Shown here: piece by piece, positions 52,521-60,651 of the stretch
Layout: the number at the start of each line of letters is the position of its first letter
Numbering within the stretch: position 1 is the first letter of the stretch
DNA from: Streptomyces sp. NBC_01267
GTDB lineage: Bacteria > Actinomycetota > Actinomycetes > Streptomycetales > Streptomycetaceae
Length of the DNA stretch: 64,000 bases
Direction of reading: 5' to 3'
NCBI RefSeq assembly: GCF_036241575.1
Contig: NZ_CP108455.1
Coordinates: 3,716,001 to 3,780,000, forward strand
The notes under the pieces: model-generated
The model's database searches: none
The model's input: the letters and a program-made list of their open reading frames with translations, nothing else
What the model was told of the DNA's origin: nothing
Program-made: the position numbers and the translations under genes

Positions 52521-52684
52521 CGCGGAGGGCGGTCCGCGCCGTCGGGGCGGGGAGCGTGATGCCTCGCCCGAGCGCGGTCCATGCCGCCGCGGCGGGGCGG
52601 TGTGACGCGGAGGGCGGTCCGCGCCGTCGGGGCGGGAAGGGTGATGCCTCGCCCGAGGGCGGTCTACGCAGTCGCAGCGGGGAG
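52515..52684. repeat. 85-bp tandem duplication between epimerase and histidine kinase
   Basis: Units 52515-52599 and 52600-52684 share GTGTGACGCGGAGGGCGGTC and CGTGATGCCTCGCCCGAG-like segments with about a dozen differences. Unit 1 contains the epimerase stop; unit 2 runs over the last codons of the convergent kinase gene. Confidence 0.85.
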
Positions 52685-53776
52685 GGTGACCTCGAAGCAG
52701 CAGCCGCCCGGCACATTGCGCACATCGGCCCGGCCCGCGTGCGCCTCGACGATGCCCCGCACGATCGCCAGCCCGAGACCGGCCCCGGCCGGGGGCGTAC
52801 GGGCCACGGTGCCGCGCCATCCGGTGTCGAAGACCCTGGGCAGGTCGTCGGGGGCGATGCCGCCGCAGCCGTCGGTGACGGAGAGGACCACGGAGCCGGA
52901 CCGGTGCTCGGCGGAGACGGCGACGGTGCCGTCGGCCGGGGTGTGCCGGATCGCGTTGACCAGGAGGTTGGCCAGCACCCGGGTCATCTCCTTGCCGTCG
53001 ACCTCCACCGGGACCGTGTCCACGCGGTCTCCGACCAGTACCACCCCGTGCTCCCTCGCCAGCGGGTCGGCACCCGCGAGCGCGTCGCCGACGAGGTCGT
53101 ACACGGAGACACGGGCCGGATTCAGGGTCAGGGCCCCGGCGTGGATGCGGGAGAGTTCGAAGAGGTCACCGACCATGGCGTTGAGGCGGTCCACCTCGGT
53201 ACGCATCCGGCGGTGGTAGCGGATCGGGTCCGCCACCACCCCGTCCTCCAGCGCCTCGGACATGGCACGCAGTCCGGCCAGGGGGGTGCGCAGGTCGTGC
53301 GAGATCCAGGCGACGAGTTCGCGCCGGGACGCCTCCAGAGCGCGCTCCCGCTCACGGGACGCGGCGAGGCGTGCGCTGGTGGCGGCCAGTTCCCTGCTGA
53401 GCGCCGCCAGTTCCGCGGGGGCCGGGCCGACGGGCGCCGTGAACCTGCCGCCCTGCCCGAACTCCCTTGCCGCGACGACGAGTTCACGAGCTCCGATCAC
53501 CACCCGGCGGCCCAGGAGAAGCGCGGTGGCCAGGGAGACGACCGCCGCCATGGCCACGACCAGGGTCACCACGGTGAGGTCGTGGGAGGACAGGAACATC
53601 GCCCGTGCCACGGCAAGGGTCCCGGCCAGCATCGCGGCAACCGCCACCGCGGCGACGACGGCAAGGGAGCCGGCGATCGAGCGCCGCCGCAGCAGGTGCA
53701 GGGCCAGCGCACCGAGCAGGCCGGCGCCGGCCGCGCCGAGGAAGGCGTAGAGGGCGATGAGGAAGATGTCACGCAT
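52664..53776 (-). CDS. Sensor histidine kinase
   Basis: 370 residues. Two N-terminal membrane regions (about 5-28 and 36-60 / 68-90), a HAMP-like linker (GRRVVIGARELVVAAREFGQ), phospho-acceptor box VAWISHDLRTPLAGLRAMSE, ATPase with N box VLANLLVNAIRHTPADG, G1 DGCGGIAPDDLP and G2 GAGLGLAIVRGIVE. Almost no extracytoplasmic loop, so it may sense the membrane itself. Overlaps the response regulator gene by eight bases. Confidence 0.93.
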   Translation of the reverse strand: MRDIFLIALYAFLGAAGAGLLGALALHLLRRRSIAGSLAVVAAVAVAAMLAGTLAVARAMFLSSHDLTVVTLVVAMAAVVSLATALLLGRRVVIGARELVVAAREFGQGGRFTAPVGPAPAELAALSRELAATSARLAASRERERALEASRRELVAWISHDLRTPLAGLRAMSEALEDGVVADPIRYHRRMRTEVDRLNAMVGDLFELSRIHAGALTLNPARVSVYDLVGDALAGADPLAREHGVVLVGDRVDTVPVEVDGKEMTRVLANLLVNAIRHTPADGTVAVSAEHRSGSVVLSVTDGCGGIAPDDLPRVFDTGWRGTVARTPPAGAGLGLAIVRGIVEAHAGRADVRNVPGGCCFEVTLPAATA

Positions 53777-54467
53777 GGGGCTCAGGGCCTCCGGGGACGG
53801 GGTCGAAGCGGTAGCCGACGCCCCAGACGGTCTGGATCAGCCGTGGCCGGGCGGGATCGTCCTCGACCTTGCCGCGCAGCCTCCGTACATGGACGGTGAC
53901 CGTAGAGAGATCTCCGAAGTCCCAGCCCCAGACGTCGCGCATCAGCTGCTCCCGGCCGCAGACCTGCCCGGGGTGCTGGAGGAAATAGGTGAGCAGGTCG
54001 AACTCCCGCAGGGTGAGCGCGAGATCCCGGCCGGCCTTGGTGGCCCGGCGGGCCGCCGTCTCGACCTCCAGGTCCGCGGCGTGCAGCAGCGGTCCCGGCT
54101 GCGGTGTCCGGGGAGCGCGGCGCAGCACGGATTCGACGCGCAGCACCAGTTCCCGGGGGCTGAAGGGCTTGGTGACGTAGTCGTCGGCGCCCACTTCGAG
54201 GCCCAGGATGCGCTCCTCCTCGTCACTGCGTGCGGTGAGCATGATGACCGGTACGGGGCCTCTGGCGCGCAGTTGCCTGCACACCTGGAGTCCGTCGGTC
54301 CCCGGCAGCATCAGATCGAGGACGACCAGGTCGGGCCGGCGCCGCTCGGCGGCGTCGAGTGCCGCCCGACCGTCGGCGGCGCGGTCCACGGTGAAGCCCG
54401 CGCGCTCCAGGTAGCCGGTGACCACCTCGGAGACGGTCGGGTCGTCGTCCACGACCAGAACGGTCAT
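53769..54467 (-). CDS. OmpR/PhoB-family response regulator
   Basis: 232 residues from ATG 54467 (GGAG eight bases upstream). Receiver with TVLVVDDDPTVSEVV, phospho-Asp in DLVVLDLMLPGTDGL, Lys in YVTKPFSPREL; winged-helix output LTLREFDLLTYFLQHPGQVC and TVTVHVRRLRGKVE. An 18-bp direct repeat just upstream (TTCTCCATGTCCCCCAG on +) would add MEKLGD units if an earlier start were used. Divergent from the glycosyltransferase operon and likely its regulator. Confidence 0.94.
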   Translation of the reverse strand: MTVLVVDDDPTVSEVVTGYLERAGFTVDRAADGRAALDAAERRRPDLVVLDLMLPGTDGLQVCRQLRARGPVPVIMLTARSDEEERILGLEVGADDYVTKPFSPRELVLRVESVLRRAPRTPQPGPLLHAADLEVETAARRATKAGRDLALTLREFDLLTYFLQHPGQVCGREQLMRDVWGWDFGDLSTVTVHVRRLRGKVEDDPARPRLIQTVWGVGYRFDPVPGGPEPHA

Positions 54468-54621
54468 CGCTTTCTCCATGTCCCCCAGCTTCTCCATGTC
54501 CCCCAGCCTCGCACCGTCCGGCGCCGTGCCCGCCCGTATACCGGCACCGCAGGCGTCGACGTCCGCGTTTCGTAAGGACTCGGGACCCCGATTGTCCGCG
54601 CCGGGTTCGTACGGTGATCCC

Positions 54622-55437
54622 GTGACCGATGTGAGCATCTCCGCGACGGACCGGACCCCTTCCGCGGTGTCCGTGGACGTGGTCCTGCCCTGCCTCGACG
54701 AGGCGGCGGCTCTGCCCTGGGTACTGGAGCGGATCCCGCCCGGCTGGCGGGCGATCGTGGTCGACAACGGTTCGGCCGACGGTTCGGCGGACGTGGCGCG
54801 CTCGCTGGGCGCGACGGTGGTGGCCGAGAGCCGCCGGGGGTTCGGTGCCGCCTGTCACGCGGGGCTGCTGGCCTCGGACGCGGACATCGTCTGCTTCTGC
54901 GACTGCGACGCCTCGCTCGACCCCGGGCTGCTGGTCCCCTTCGTCGCCCAGGTGGCCGGGGGCGAAGCCGATCTCGTACTGGGCCGACGGCGTCCCCGGG
55001 GCAGAGGCGCCTGGCCCGCGCATGCCCGCGCCGGGAATCTGGCGCTCGCCCGGATGCTGCACCGCCGTACCGGGCTGCGGCTGCATGATCTGGGGCCCAT
55101 GCGGGCGGCCCGGCGCGCGGCGCTGCTGAGCCTCGGCCTCACGGACCGGCGCAGCGGATACCCGCTGCAGATGGTGGTCCGGGCCGCCGATGCGGGCTGG
55201 CGGGTGGCCGAGCGAGAGGTGCCGTATCTGCCGCGTACCGGGAAGTCCAAGGTCACCGGCACCTGGCGGGGCACGTGGCAGGCGGTACGGGACATGCGCG
55301 GGGTCCTCGCCGAGGCACCGCAGGACAAGCACGACGTCCTCGCCGAGGCACCGCGGGACAGGTACGAGGTCCCCGCCGAACCACCGCAGGACAAGCACGA
55401 GGTCCCCGCCGAAGCACCGCGGGAGGTGGCGGGATGA
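54622..55437 (+). CDS. Glycosyltransferase family 2 with tandem-repeat tail
   Basis: 271 residues from GTG 54622. GT-A fold: VDVVLPCLDEAAALPWVLER, AIVVDNGSADGSADVARSLG, and the DxD-equivalent CFCDCDASLDPGLL. Resembles dolichol-phosphate-sugar synthases but has no membrane helix. The last 44 residues are four 11-residue repeats of the type VLAEAPQDKHD / VPAEPPQDKHE, encoded by a 33-bp minisatellite at about 55303-55434, and are probably disordered. Coupled by ATGA to the next gene. Confidence 0.88.
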   Translation: MTDVSISATDRTPSAVSVDVVLPCLDEAAALPWVLERIPPGWRAIVVDNGSADGSADVARSLGATVVAESRRGFGAACHAGLLASDADIVCFCDCDASLDPGLLVPFVAQVAGGEADLVLGRRRPRGRGAWPAHARAGNLALARMLHRRTGLRLHDLGPMRAARRAALLSLGLTDRRSGYPLQMVVRAADAGWRVAEREVPYLPRTGKSKVTGTWRGTWQAVRDMRGVLAEAPQDKHDVLAEAPRDRYEVPAEPPQDKHEVPAEAPREVAG

Positions 55438-56072
55438 CGTCCGGGACCACGCTCCTGGTCATCGCCAAGGAGCCGCTGCCCGGCCGGGTGAAAACGCGGC
55501 TCTGCCCGCCCTTCACCCCGCAGGAGGCGGCCCGGCTGGCCGGGGCGGCCCTCGCCGACACACTCGACGCGGTGCTCGGCACTCCGGCACACCGCCGGGT
55601 CCTCGTGCTGGCCGGAACGCCGGGCCCCTGGGTACCACCCGGTTTCGACGTGGTCGAGCAGAGTGCGGGCGGCCTCGACGAGCGGCTGGCCGCGGCCTTC
55701 TCCCTCACGACGGGACCAGCCCTGCTGATCGGCATGGACACCCCTCAGGTCACCCCCCGACTCCTCGCCACGGGGCTGGACTTCTCCACGGCGGACGCCT
55801 GGTTCGGGCCGGCCGACGACGGCGGCTTCTGGGCGCTGGGGCTCGCCTCCCCCGACCCGGAACTCCTCCTCGGCGTGCCGATGTCGACGGCGCACACCGG
55901 GACGGTCCAGCGGCAGCGGCTGGTCGGCGCCGGGCTCACGGTGCGTGACCTGCCCCTGCTGCGTGACGTGGACACCGCGGCCGATGCCGTCGCGGTAGCG
56001 GAACAGGTCCCGGACAGCCGGTTCGGCACGCTTCATGCCGCGCTCGCGACGGACCGGGTGGTGGCACGGTGA
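55434..56072 (+). CDS. DUF2064 / TIGR04282-type glycosyltransferase-like protein
   Basis: 212 residues. Nucleotide-binding start TLLVIAKEPLPGRVKTRLCP, then PALLIGMDTPQVTPRLL (DTP replaces the DxD of relatives) and AWFGPADDGGFWALGL. This is the cofactor-guanylyltransferase-like GT-A protein that typically accompanies GT2 genes in this operon type. Reaction not established. ATGA overlap upstream and GTGA overlap downstream show a three-gene operon. Confidence 0.88.
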   Translation: MTSGTTLLVIAKEPLPGRVKTRLCPPFTPQEAARLAGAALADTLDAVLGTPAHRRVLVLAGTPGPWVPPGFDVVEQSAGGLDERLAAAFSLTTGPALLIGMDTPQVTPRLLATGLDFSTADAWFGPADDGGFWALGLASPDPELLLGVPMSTAHTGTVQRQRLVGAGLTVRDLPLLRDVDTAADAVAVAEQVPDSRFGTLHAALATDRVVAR

Positions 56073-56710
56073 GCGTTCGGGCCTGGCGGGCCGAGCCCTA
56101 CCGTGACGCGCTGCGCGCGGGGCAGGGGCCGCTCTTCCTGCGGCGGGACGACGGCTGGCTGCTGCCGCTGGACGTGGAGCGCTGGTGCGGGGCGCCCGAC
56201 AGCGCCGACGTCACCGTCCTGGCGCGCTGCCGGGGCTCGGTGCTGGACATCGGGTGCGGACCGGGGCGCCTCGTCGCGGCACTGGCGGCACTGGGCACCA
56301 CCACGCTCGGCATCGACGTGAGCCAGGCAGCGGTCGACCGCACGGTCCAGGAGGGCGGGGCCGCACTGTGCCGCTCCGTCTTCGCACCGCTGCCGGGTGA
56401 GGGCCGCTGGGGAACGGCACTGCTGATGGACGGCAATGTCGGCATCGGTGGCGACCCCGCCGCCCTGCTGGTGCGCGTCGCCGAACTCACCGGCCCCAAC
56501 GGGATGTTGATCGTCGAGGCCGCGGGCCACGACATCGACGAACGGGTCGACGTCCGGGTCGACGACGGCCGAGGTGCCCGGGGCGCGGCCTTCCCCTGGG
56601 CGAGGGCCGGCACCCGCGCCCTGCTCGGGTATGCCGAGACCACCGGCTGGGTGGCCGAGGACCAGTGGAAGACGGCGGGGCGCAGCTTCCTTCAGCTGCG
56701 CAGGCGCTGA
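56069..56710 (+). CDS. SAM-dependent methyltransferase
   Basis: 213 residues from GTG 56069. SAM motif I SVLDIGCGPGRLVAALAALG, motif II GIDVSQAAVDRTVQEGG, then TALLMDGNVGIGGDPAALLV and LIVEAAGHDIDERVDV. Last gene of the GT2-DUF2064-methyltransferase operon, so it probably methylates the same product. Its 3' end overlaps the convergent membrane-protein gene by 19 bases. Confidence 0.9.
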   Translation: MSVRAWRAEPYRDALRAGQGPLFLRRDDGWLLPLDVERWCGAPDSADVTVLARCRGSVLDIGCGPGRLVAALAALGTTTLGIDVSQAAVDRTVQEGGAALCRSVFAPLPGEGRWGTALLMDGNVGIGGDPAALLVRVAELTGPNGMLIVEAAGHDIDERVDVRVDDGRGARGAAFPWARAGTRALLGYAETTGWVAEDQWKTAGRSFLQLRRR

Positions 56711-57156
56711 CCGCGCCGCAGCACCCGTACGCCGATCACCGCACCCGTGACCACCACCACCGCTCCCAGGGACAGCAGCCATCCCCGGACGTAATCCAGC
56801 GGCAGCACCGAGGAGTTGGCGGGGGTGCCCGGCCGCAGCAGGACCGGCAACGCGACCATGGTCAGGCACCCCGCCACGGTGAATGCGCCGCGCACCGGTC
56901 CGCGTACCCGCCCCCGTACCGACCCGCGTACCCGCCCGCGTACCGGCCCGCGCACCGGCCCGCGCGCCCGGGTGCCTCCCCACAGCAGACCCGCGCCCAG
57001 CACCAGCGGAGCGATCAGCCCGTCGTGCAGCACGATCGCCCCGGCCAGCCACACCGCCACCGACCCCATGTCGCCGGTCCCCACGACCAGCGTCACGCCG
57101 ACCCCCATCAGCGCCACCCCGAGCACCCCGGACGCCCACCGCGCGTATCCGGACAT
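56692..57156 (-). CDS. Small membrane protein with Arg-Gly-Pro-Val repeats
   Basis: 154 residues from ATG 57156 (TGATG overlap with the oxidoreductase stop). Four hydrophobic helices (WASGVLGVALMGVGVTLVVG; VAVWLAGAIVLHDGLIAPLV; AFTVAGCLTMVALPVLL; WLLSLGAVVVVTGAVIGVRV). The loop between helices 2 and 3 is RGPVRGPVRGRVRGSVRGRV..., a 12-bp microsatellite at about 56890-56965. Downstream partner of the molybdopterin oxidoreductase; function unknown. Confidence 0.75.
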   Translation of the reverse strand: MSGYARWASGVLGVALMGVGVTLVVGTGDMGSVAVWLAGAIVLHDGLIAPLVLGAGLLWGGTRARGPVRGPVRGRVRGSVRGRVRGPVRGAFTVAGCLTMVALPVLLRPGTPANSSVLPLDYVRGWLLSLGAVVVVTGAVIGVRVLRRGQRLRS

Positions 57157-58349
57157 CACAGCGCCTCCAGCCGGGAGACCCACTTGGTCTGGAGTACGCC
57201 CGGCCGGTTCGGCGCGATGATCCGTGCCGGATAGCCGTGATCAGGCGAGAGCACCTGTCCGTCGAGGCGCAGTGCGAGCAGCGTCAGCGGATCGTCGGCG
57301 TAGTCGCTGCCCATCTCCATGACCCGGTACGCGCCGTGCCGTTCCAGCGACACGACCCGCAGCCTCGTACCCGGGGGCGCCCCGGCACGCTCCCGCAGAT
57401 CCCTGATGCGCACACCGCTCCAGTGCGCGCTCCTGCTCCAGCCCTCCACACAGGCGATGGGCAGCACCACCGCGTGCTGCTCCAACTCCCGGAGCGCCGC
57501 CAGGTCCAGCGAGAAGGGACGGGGCCCCGTGACCTCCAGGCGCCACTCCCGCACCCGGCTCAGCGCGGGCAGCACCCCTGCCGCCGCGGCGGTCCGGTTG
57601 ACCGGGAGGCCCTGCGGACCGTGGTCGGGGTGGCGCGGCGCAAGCAGGTCGAAGCGTTTCAACGGCGTGAAGGACTGCCCCACGGTCGTCAGCGTGACCG
57701 CGCCGACCGCCGCTGTGAGCCCCAGCAGCAGCGACCGCCGGTCCGCTCCGTCGCCCTGCGCCGAAAGCGCGGCACTCGCCTGCGACGTGCGCCGCCAATG
57801 GGCGGTGATGTCGGGCCACTTCACCGCTACGTGCAGCAGCAGAGCCCCCACCAGCAGCCAGGCCACCGCGAAGTGCACCGGTACGAAGGAGAACGGCCAG
57901 GGGTACCACTGGACCGTGTTGAGCAGCCCGCTGAACAGCTCGAACGTCGTGGCCCCCACCAGAACCGCCACCGAGAGGCGCTCCAGCCCGTGCCGCACCG
58001 ACCGCACCGGCGGCCACACGAACAGCCTCGGATAGACCGTCCACAACTTGACGAGCAGCAGCGGGATCGCCGCGATGCCGCTCGCCACGTGCACCCCCTG
58101 ACTGAACCGGTATCCCCACACCGGCCGGCTGGGCAGCACGTCCACCGCCCAGCCGGGGGGATGCTGCAGAAAGTGGCTGATCACCCCCGTGGCGAAACAG
58201 ATCCCGACCGCCGCGCCGAGCAGCCGGCCGGCCGAGACCGCCGTACGAGGATCGTGCAGGCGGCCCGAGAAGGACGGCAGCGGGGAGGAAGGCAGCGCGG
58301 ACGGAGGCGGCGGAGAGGGCGGCTCGGGCGGACGTTTCATGTCCTCCAT
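57156..58349 (-). CDS. Cytochrome b-fused molybdopterin oxidoreductase (sulfite-oxidase fold)
   Basis: 397 residues from ATG 58349 (GGAG five bases upstream). Pro-rich cytosolic start, five membrane helices with His-bearing segments (GVISHFLQHPPGWAVDVL, GVHVASGIAAIPLLLVKLW, FVPVHFAVAWLLVGALLLHV) that may hold haem, then a SUOX-type domain: LPIACVEGWSRSAHWSGVRI with the Mo-ligand Cys, MGSDYADDPLTLLALRLDGQ, LSPDHGYPARIIAPNRPG. Likely extracytoplasmic oxidoreductase; substrate unknown. Confidence 0.88.
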   Translation of the reverse strand: MEDMKRPPEPPSPPPPSALPSSPLPSFSGRLHDPRTAVSAGRLLGAAVGICFATGVISHFLQHPPGWAVDVLPSRPVWGYRFSQGVHVASGIAAIPLLLVKLWTVYPRLFVWPPVRSVRHGLERLSVAVLVGATTFELFSGLLNTVQWYPWPFSFVPVHFAVAWLLVGALLLHVAVKWPDITAHWRRTSQASAALSAQGDGADRRSLLLGLTAAVGAVTLTTVGQSFTPLKRFDLLAPRHPDHGPQGLPVNRTAAAAGVLPALSRVREWRLEVTGPRPFSLDLAALRELEQHAVVLPIACVEGWSRSAHWSGVRIRDLRERAGAPPGTRLRVVSLERHGAYRVMEMGSDYADDPLTLLALRLDGQVLSPDHGYPARIIAPNRPGVLQTKWVSRLEAL

Positions 58350-58454
58350 GACACTCCGCGAACACCCGGTGCGGGCCCTGCGACTCCTTACGAAACACGG
58401 ACGCCGGGGCCGCCGGACGGCTGTCGGCCGCTCACCGCTGCGACGCTGGGTGGC

Positions 58455-59921
58455 GTGATCAACCCTCCCCCCGCCGGGCCCCGCACGCCCCGTTCCCGCA
58501 TCGTCCTGGCCGGAGTCCTCCTGGCGGCCCTCACCGCCACCCTGGTGCTCACCATCGGCTACGACGGCTACTACGACGACCCGGCCGGCCTGTCCTGGTG
58601 GTACGCGGCATCCTGGCTGCTCTTCGCAGCCGCCGTAGGGGCTCTGCGCAACGTACCGGTGCGCCGGGCCGCCGTCCTCGTCCTCGTGGGTTCGGCCGCA
58701 GTGGCGGCGACGGGCCTCGTCTCCCCACCGCGCACCAGCACCGACGCCTACCGCTACGCCTGGGACGGCCGGGTGCAGGCCGCCGGGATCTCTCCGTACG
58801 ACCACGCACCGCAGGACACCGCGCTGGCGGGTCTCCGGGACAGCTGGCTCTTCCCCACCGGCACGGCCTGCGGGGGCCCCGACCGCGCACCTGTCCCCTC
58901 ACCCGGCGCCGTCCCGCACTGCACCCTCCTCAACCGCCCCGGCGTGCACACCATTTACCCCCCGGTCGCCGAGGCGTACTTCTACGGTGTCGAGCAGGCG
59001 TCGCCGGACGGCGCCCGGTTGAAGGTCTTCCAGATCGCCGGAGCGGCACTCTCCGTCGCCGTGACCGGAGCTCTCCTGCTGGTCCTGACGCGGCTGCGGC
59101 GCGGCGATCCACGATGGGTCGCGTACTGGGCCTGGTGTCCGGCCGTACCCATCGAGGCGGTGAACAACGCCCATGTCGACGTACTGGGCGTGCTGTTCAC
59201 CGTCGCCGGACTCGGTCTCCTGGCGGCCGGGCGCCGGCTCTCCGGCAGCGCGCTGGTGGGCGCGGCGATCGCCACCAAGCTCATGCCCGCGGTGGTCCTG
59301 CCCGGCGCGCTCTCCGGGGTCCGCCGCGTGCGCGACGCCGCCACGGTGCTGGTGCCCGCCGCCGCCGTCACCGCGCTCTCCTACCTCCCGTACGCCCTCG
59401 CCTCCCACTCCTCCGTCTTCGGCTATCTGAGCGGCTACGTCGAGGAGGAGGGCTACGAGGACGCGGCAGCGCGCAACCGCTACGCGCTGCTCCGGCTGTT
59501 CCTGCCCGAGGCATGGATCGTCCCGGTCCTGGTCGTCGTCCTGGCCCTCGTGACCGGGTACGTGCTCCGGCGCGGCGATCCCGAACGCCCTTGGAGCGGC
59601 GCCCTGTTGGTCACCGGGACCGCGTTCCTCCTGCTCACCCCGGGCTACTCGTGGTACGCACTGCTCCTGATCGCCCTGGTGGCCCTCGACGGCCGCTGGG
59701 AATGGCTGGGCGTCGCCGTGGCGGGCGCGACCAGGTACGTCACCGGCCGCGCTTTCGACACCCCGGACGATGTCGGGACCACCGCGTACGCGATCGCCGC
59801 GGGCGCCGTGCTCATCGGCTGGGCGTGGCGGCGGCGGACGGCCACCCGGGCAGCCCGACTCGCCACCGCCGTCCCGCCCGACGCCGGAGCCGGTGGACCG
59901 GACGCGGGCGCGACCGCCTGA
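58455..59921 (+). CDS. Polyprenol-sugar-dependent glycosyltransferase (GT87/mannosyltransferase-like)
   Basis: 488 residues from GTG 58455 (GGGTGG upstream). About ten membrane helices. The first extracytoplasmic loop has RTSTDAYRYAWDGRVQAAGI, with the acidic pair typical of GT-C enzymes, then GVHTIYPPVAEAYFYGVEQA, AWCPAVPIEAVNNAHVDVLG and LMPAVVLPGAL. Uses a polyprenyl-phosphate sugar as donor outside the membrane; it may consume the product of the GT2 enzyme nearby (inference). Confidence 0.86.
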   Translation: MINPPPAGPRTPRSRIVLAGVLLAALTATLVLTIGYDGYYDDPAGLSWWYAASWLLFAAAVGALRNVPVRRAAVLVLVGSAAVAATGLVSPPRTSTDAYRYAWDGRVQAAGISPYDHAPQDTALAGLRDSWLFPTGTACGGPDRAPVPSPGAVPHCTLLNRPGVHTIYPPVAEAYFYGVEQASPDGARLKVFQIAGAALSVAVTGALLLVLTRLRRGDPRWVAYWAWCPAVPIEAVNNAHVDVLGVLFTVAGLGLLAAGRRLSGSALVGAAIATKLMPAVVLPGALSGVRRVRDAATVLVPAAAVTALSYLPYALASHSSVFGYLSGYVEEEGYEDAAARNRYALLRLFLPEAWIVPVLVVVLALVTGYVLRRGDPERPWSGALLVTGTAFLLLTPGYSWYALLLIALVALDGRWEWLGVAVAGATRYVTGRAFDTPDDVGTTAYAIAAGAVLIGWAWRRRTATRAARLATAVPPDAGAGGPDAGATA

Positions 59922-59938
59922 CCCCTGTGCGTCTCCCT

Positions 59939-59978
59939 GGATCAGAGGGTGTCCGGCTGGATCAGAGGGTGTCCGGCT
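59939..59978. repeat. 20-bp tandem duplication at the MarR stop
   Basis: GGATCAGAGGGTGTCCGGCT occurs twice head to tail. The second unit holds the MarR stop codon; the first is a copy of its last codons placed outside the gene. Confidence 0.9.
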
Positions 59979-60492
59979 GGGTTCCGGACCAGCCCAGGGG
60001 GTACAGGGAAACGCTGTCCGTGGCGGCCGGTTCGCCCCCGGCCTCGGCGAACGCGGTCAGCGCTTCGATCAGGGCGGCTCGCTGTTCCGGTGCGAGCCGC
60101 TCGACGATGGTGGTGATTTCACCGCGGCGCCGGGCCGTGACGTCCTCCACCAACTGCCGCCCCGCGTCGGTGAGGCCGAGGAGCGTCTCGCGCCGGTTCT
60201 CCGGGTTGATCCGGCGGTCCGCGAGCCCTGCCGTGATGAGCCGGTCCAGCATGCGCATCGCGGTCGAGGGGTTGACCCCGAGCAACTCGGCGAGGACGAC
60301 GAGTTTGGCGGTCCCGTGCGTCGAAAGGGCGACCAGCAACCGGAATTGGGCAAGGGTGACGCGGTCCTCGACCGCGGCGAGGGAGCGGGCCGAGACGGCT
60401 ACCAGCAGACGGGACGAGGTCAGTACCGCGCGTGCCACGGCGTCGACGTCGACGCCGGGCGTGCCTGGCGCGGGCTGAGCGTCCTCGGTCAT
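59962..60492 (-). CDS. MarR-family transcriptional regulator
   Basis: 176 residues from ATG 60492 (GAAGGA upstream). Winged helix: RVTLAQFRLLVALSTHGTAK, VVLAELLGVNPSTAMRMLDR, wing INPENRRETLLGLTDAGRQL. Dimerisation helices at both ends. Divergent from nothing; it sits upstream of the MFS stop side and may act on its own promoter. Ligand unknown. Confidence 0.9.
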   Translation of the reverse strand: MTEDAQPAPGTPGVDVDAVARAVLTSSRLLVAVSARSLAAVEDRVTLAQFRLLVALSTHGTAKLVVLAELLGVNPSTAMRMLDRLITAGLADRRINPENRRETLLGLTDAGRQLVEDVTARRRGEITTIVERLAPEQRAALIEALTAFAEAGGEPAATDSVSLYPLGWSGTQPDTL

Positions 60493-60651
60493 GGTTCCTT
60501 CTTCTACCGCGCGGCGTCCGGGCCCCGTTCGGGGCGGGCCCGCTGTGCTGTGCACGGTAGCGGAGCGGCAGTACGGCAGCGCCGTCATGCACCGGCAGCC
60601 GGCCCGGCGTCGAGCCGAGCGCCGGGCGATCTGCGCGCTCCTTCGCGGGCC

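Noticed and set aside
56883..58454. N-terminal extension of the GT87-like gene
   Set aside because: It runs antisense through the molybdopterin oxidoreductase and membrane-protein genes; GTG 58455 with GGGTGG gives a normal start.
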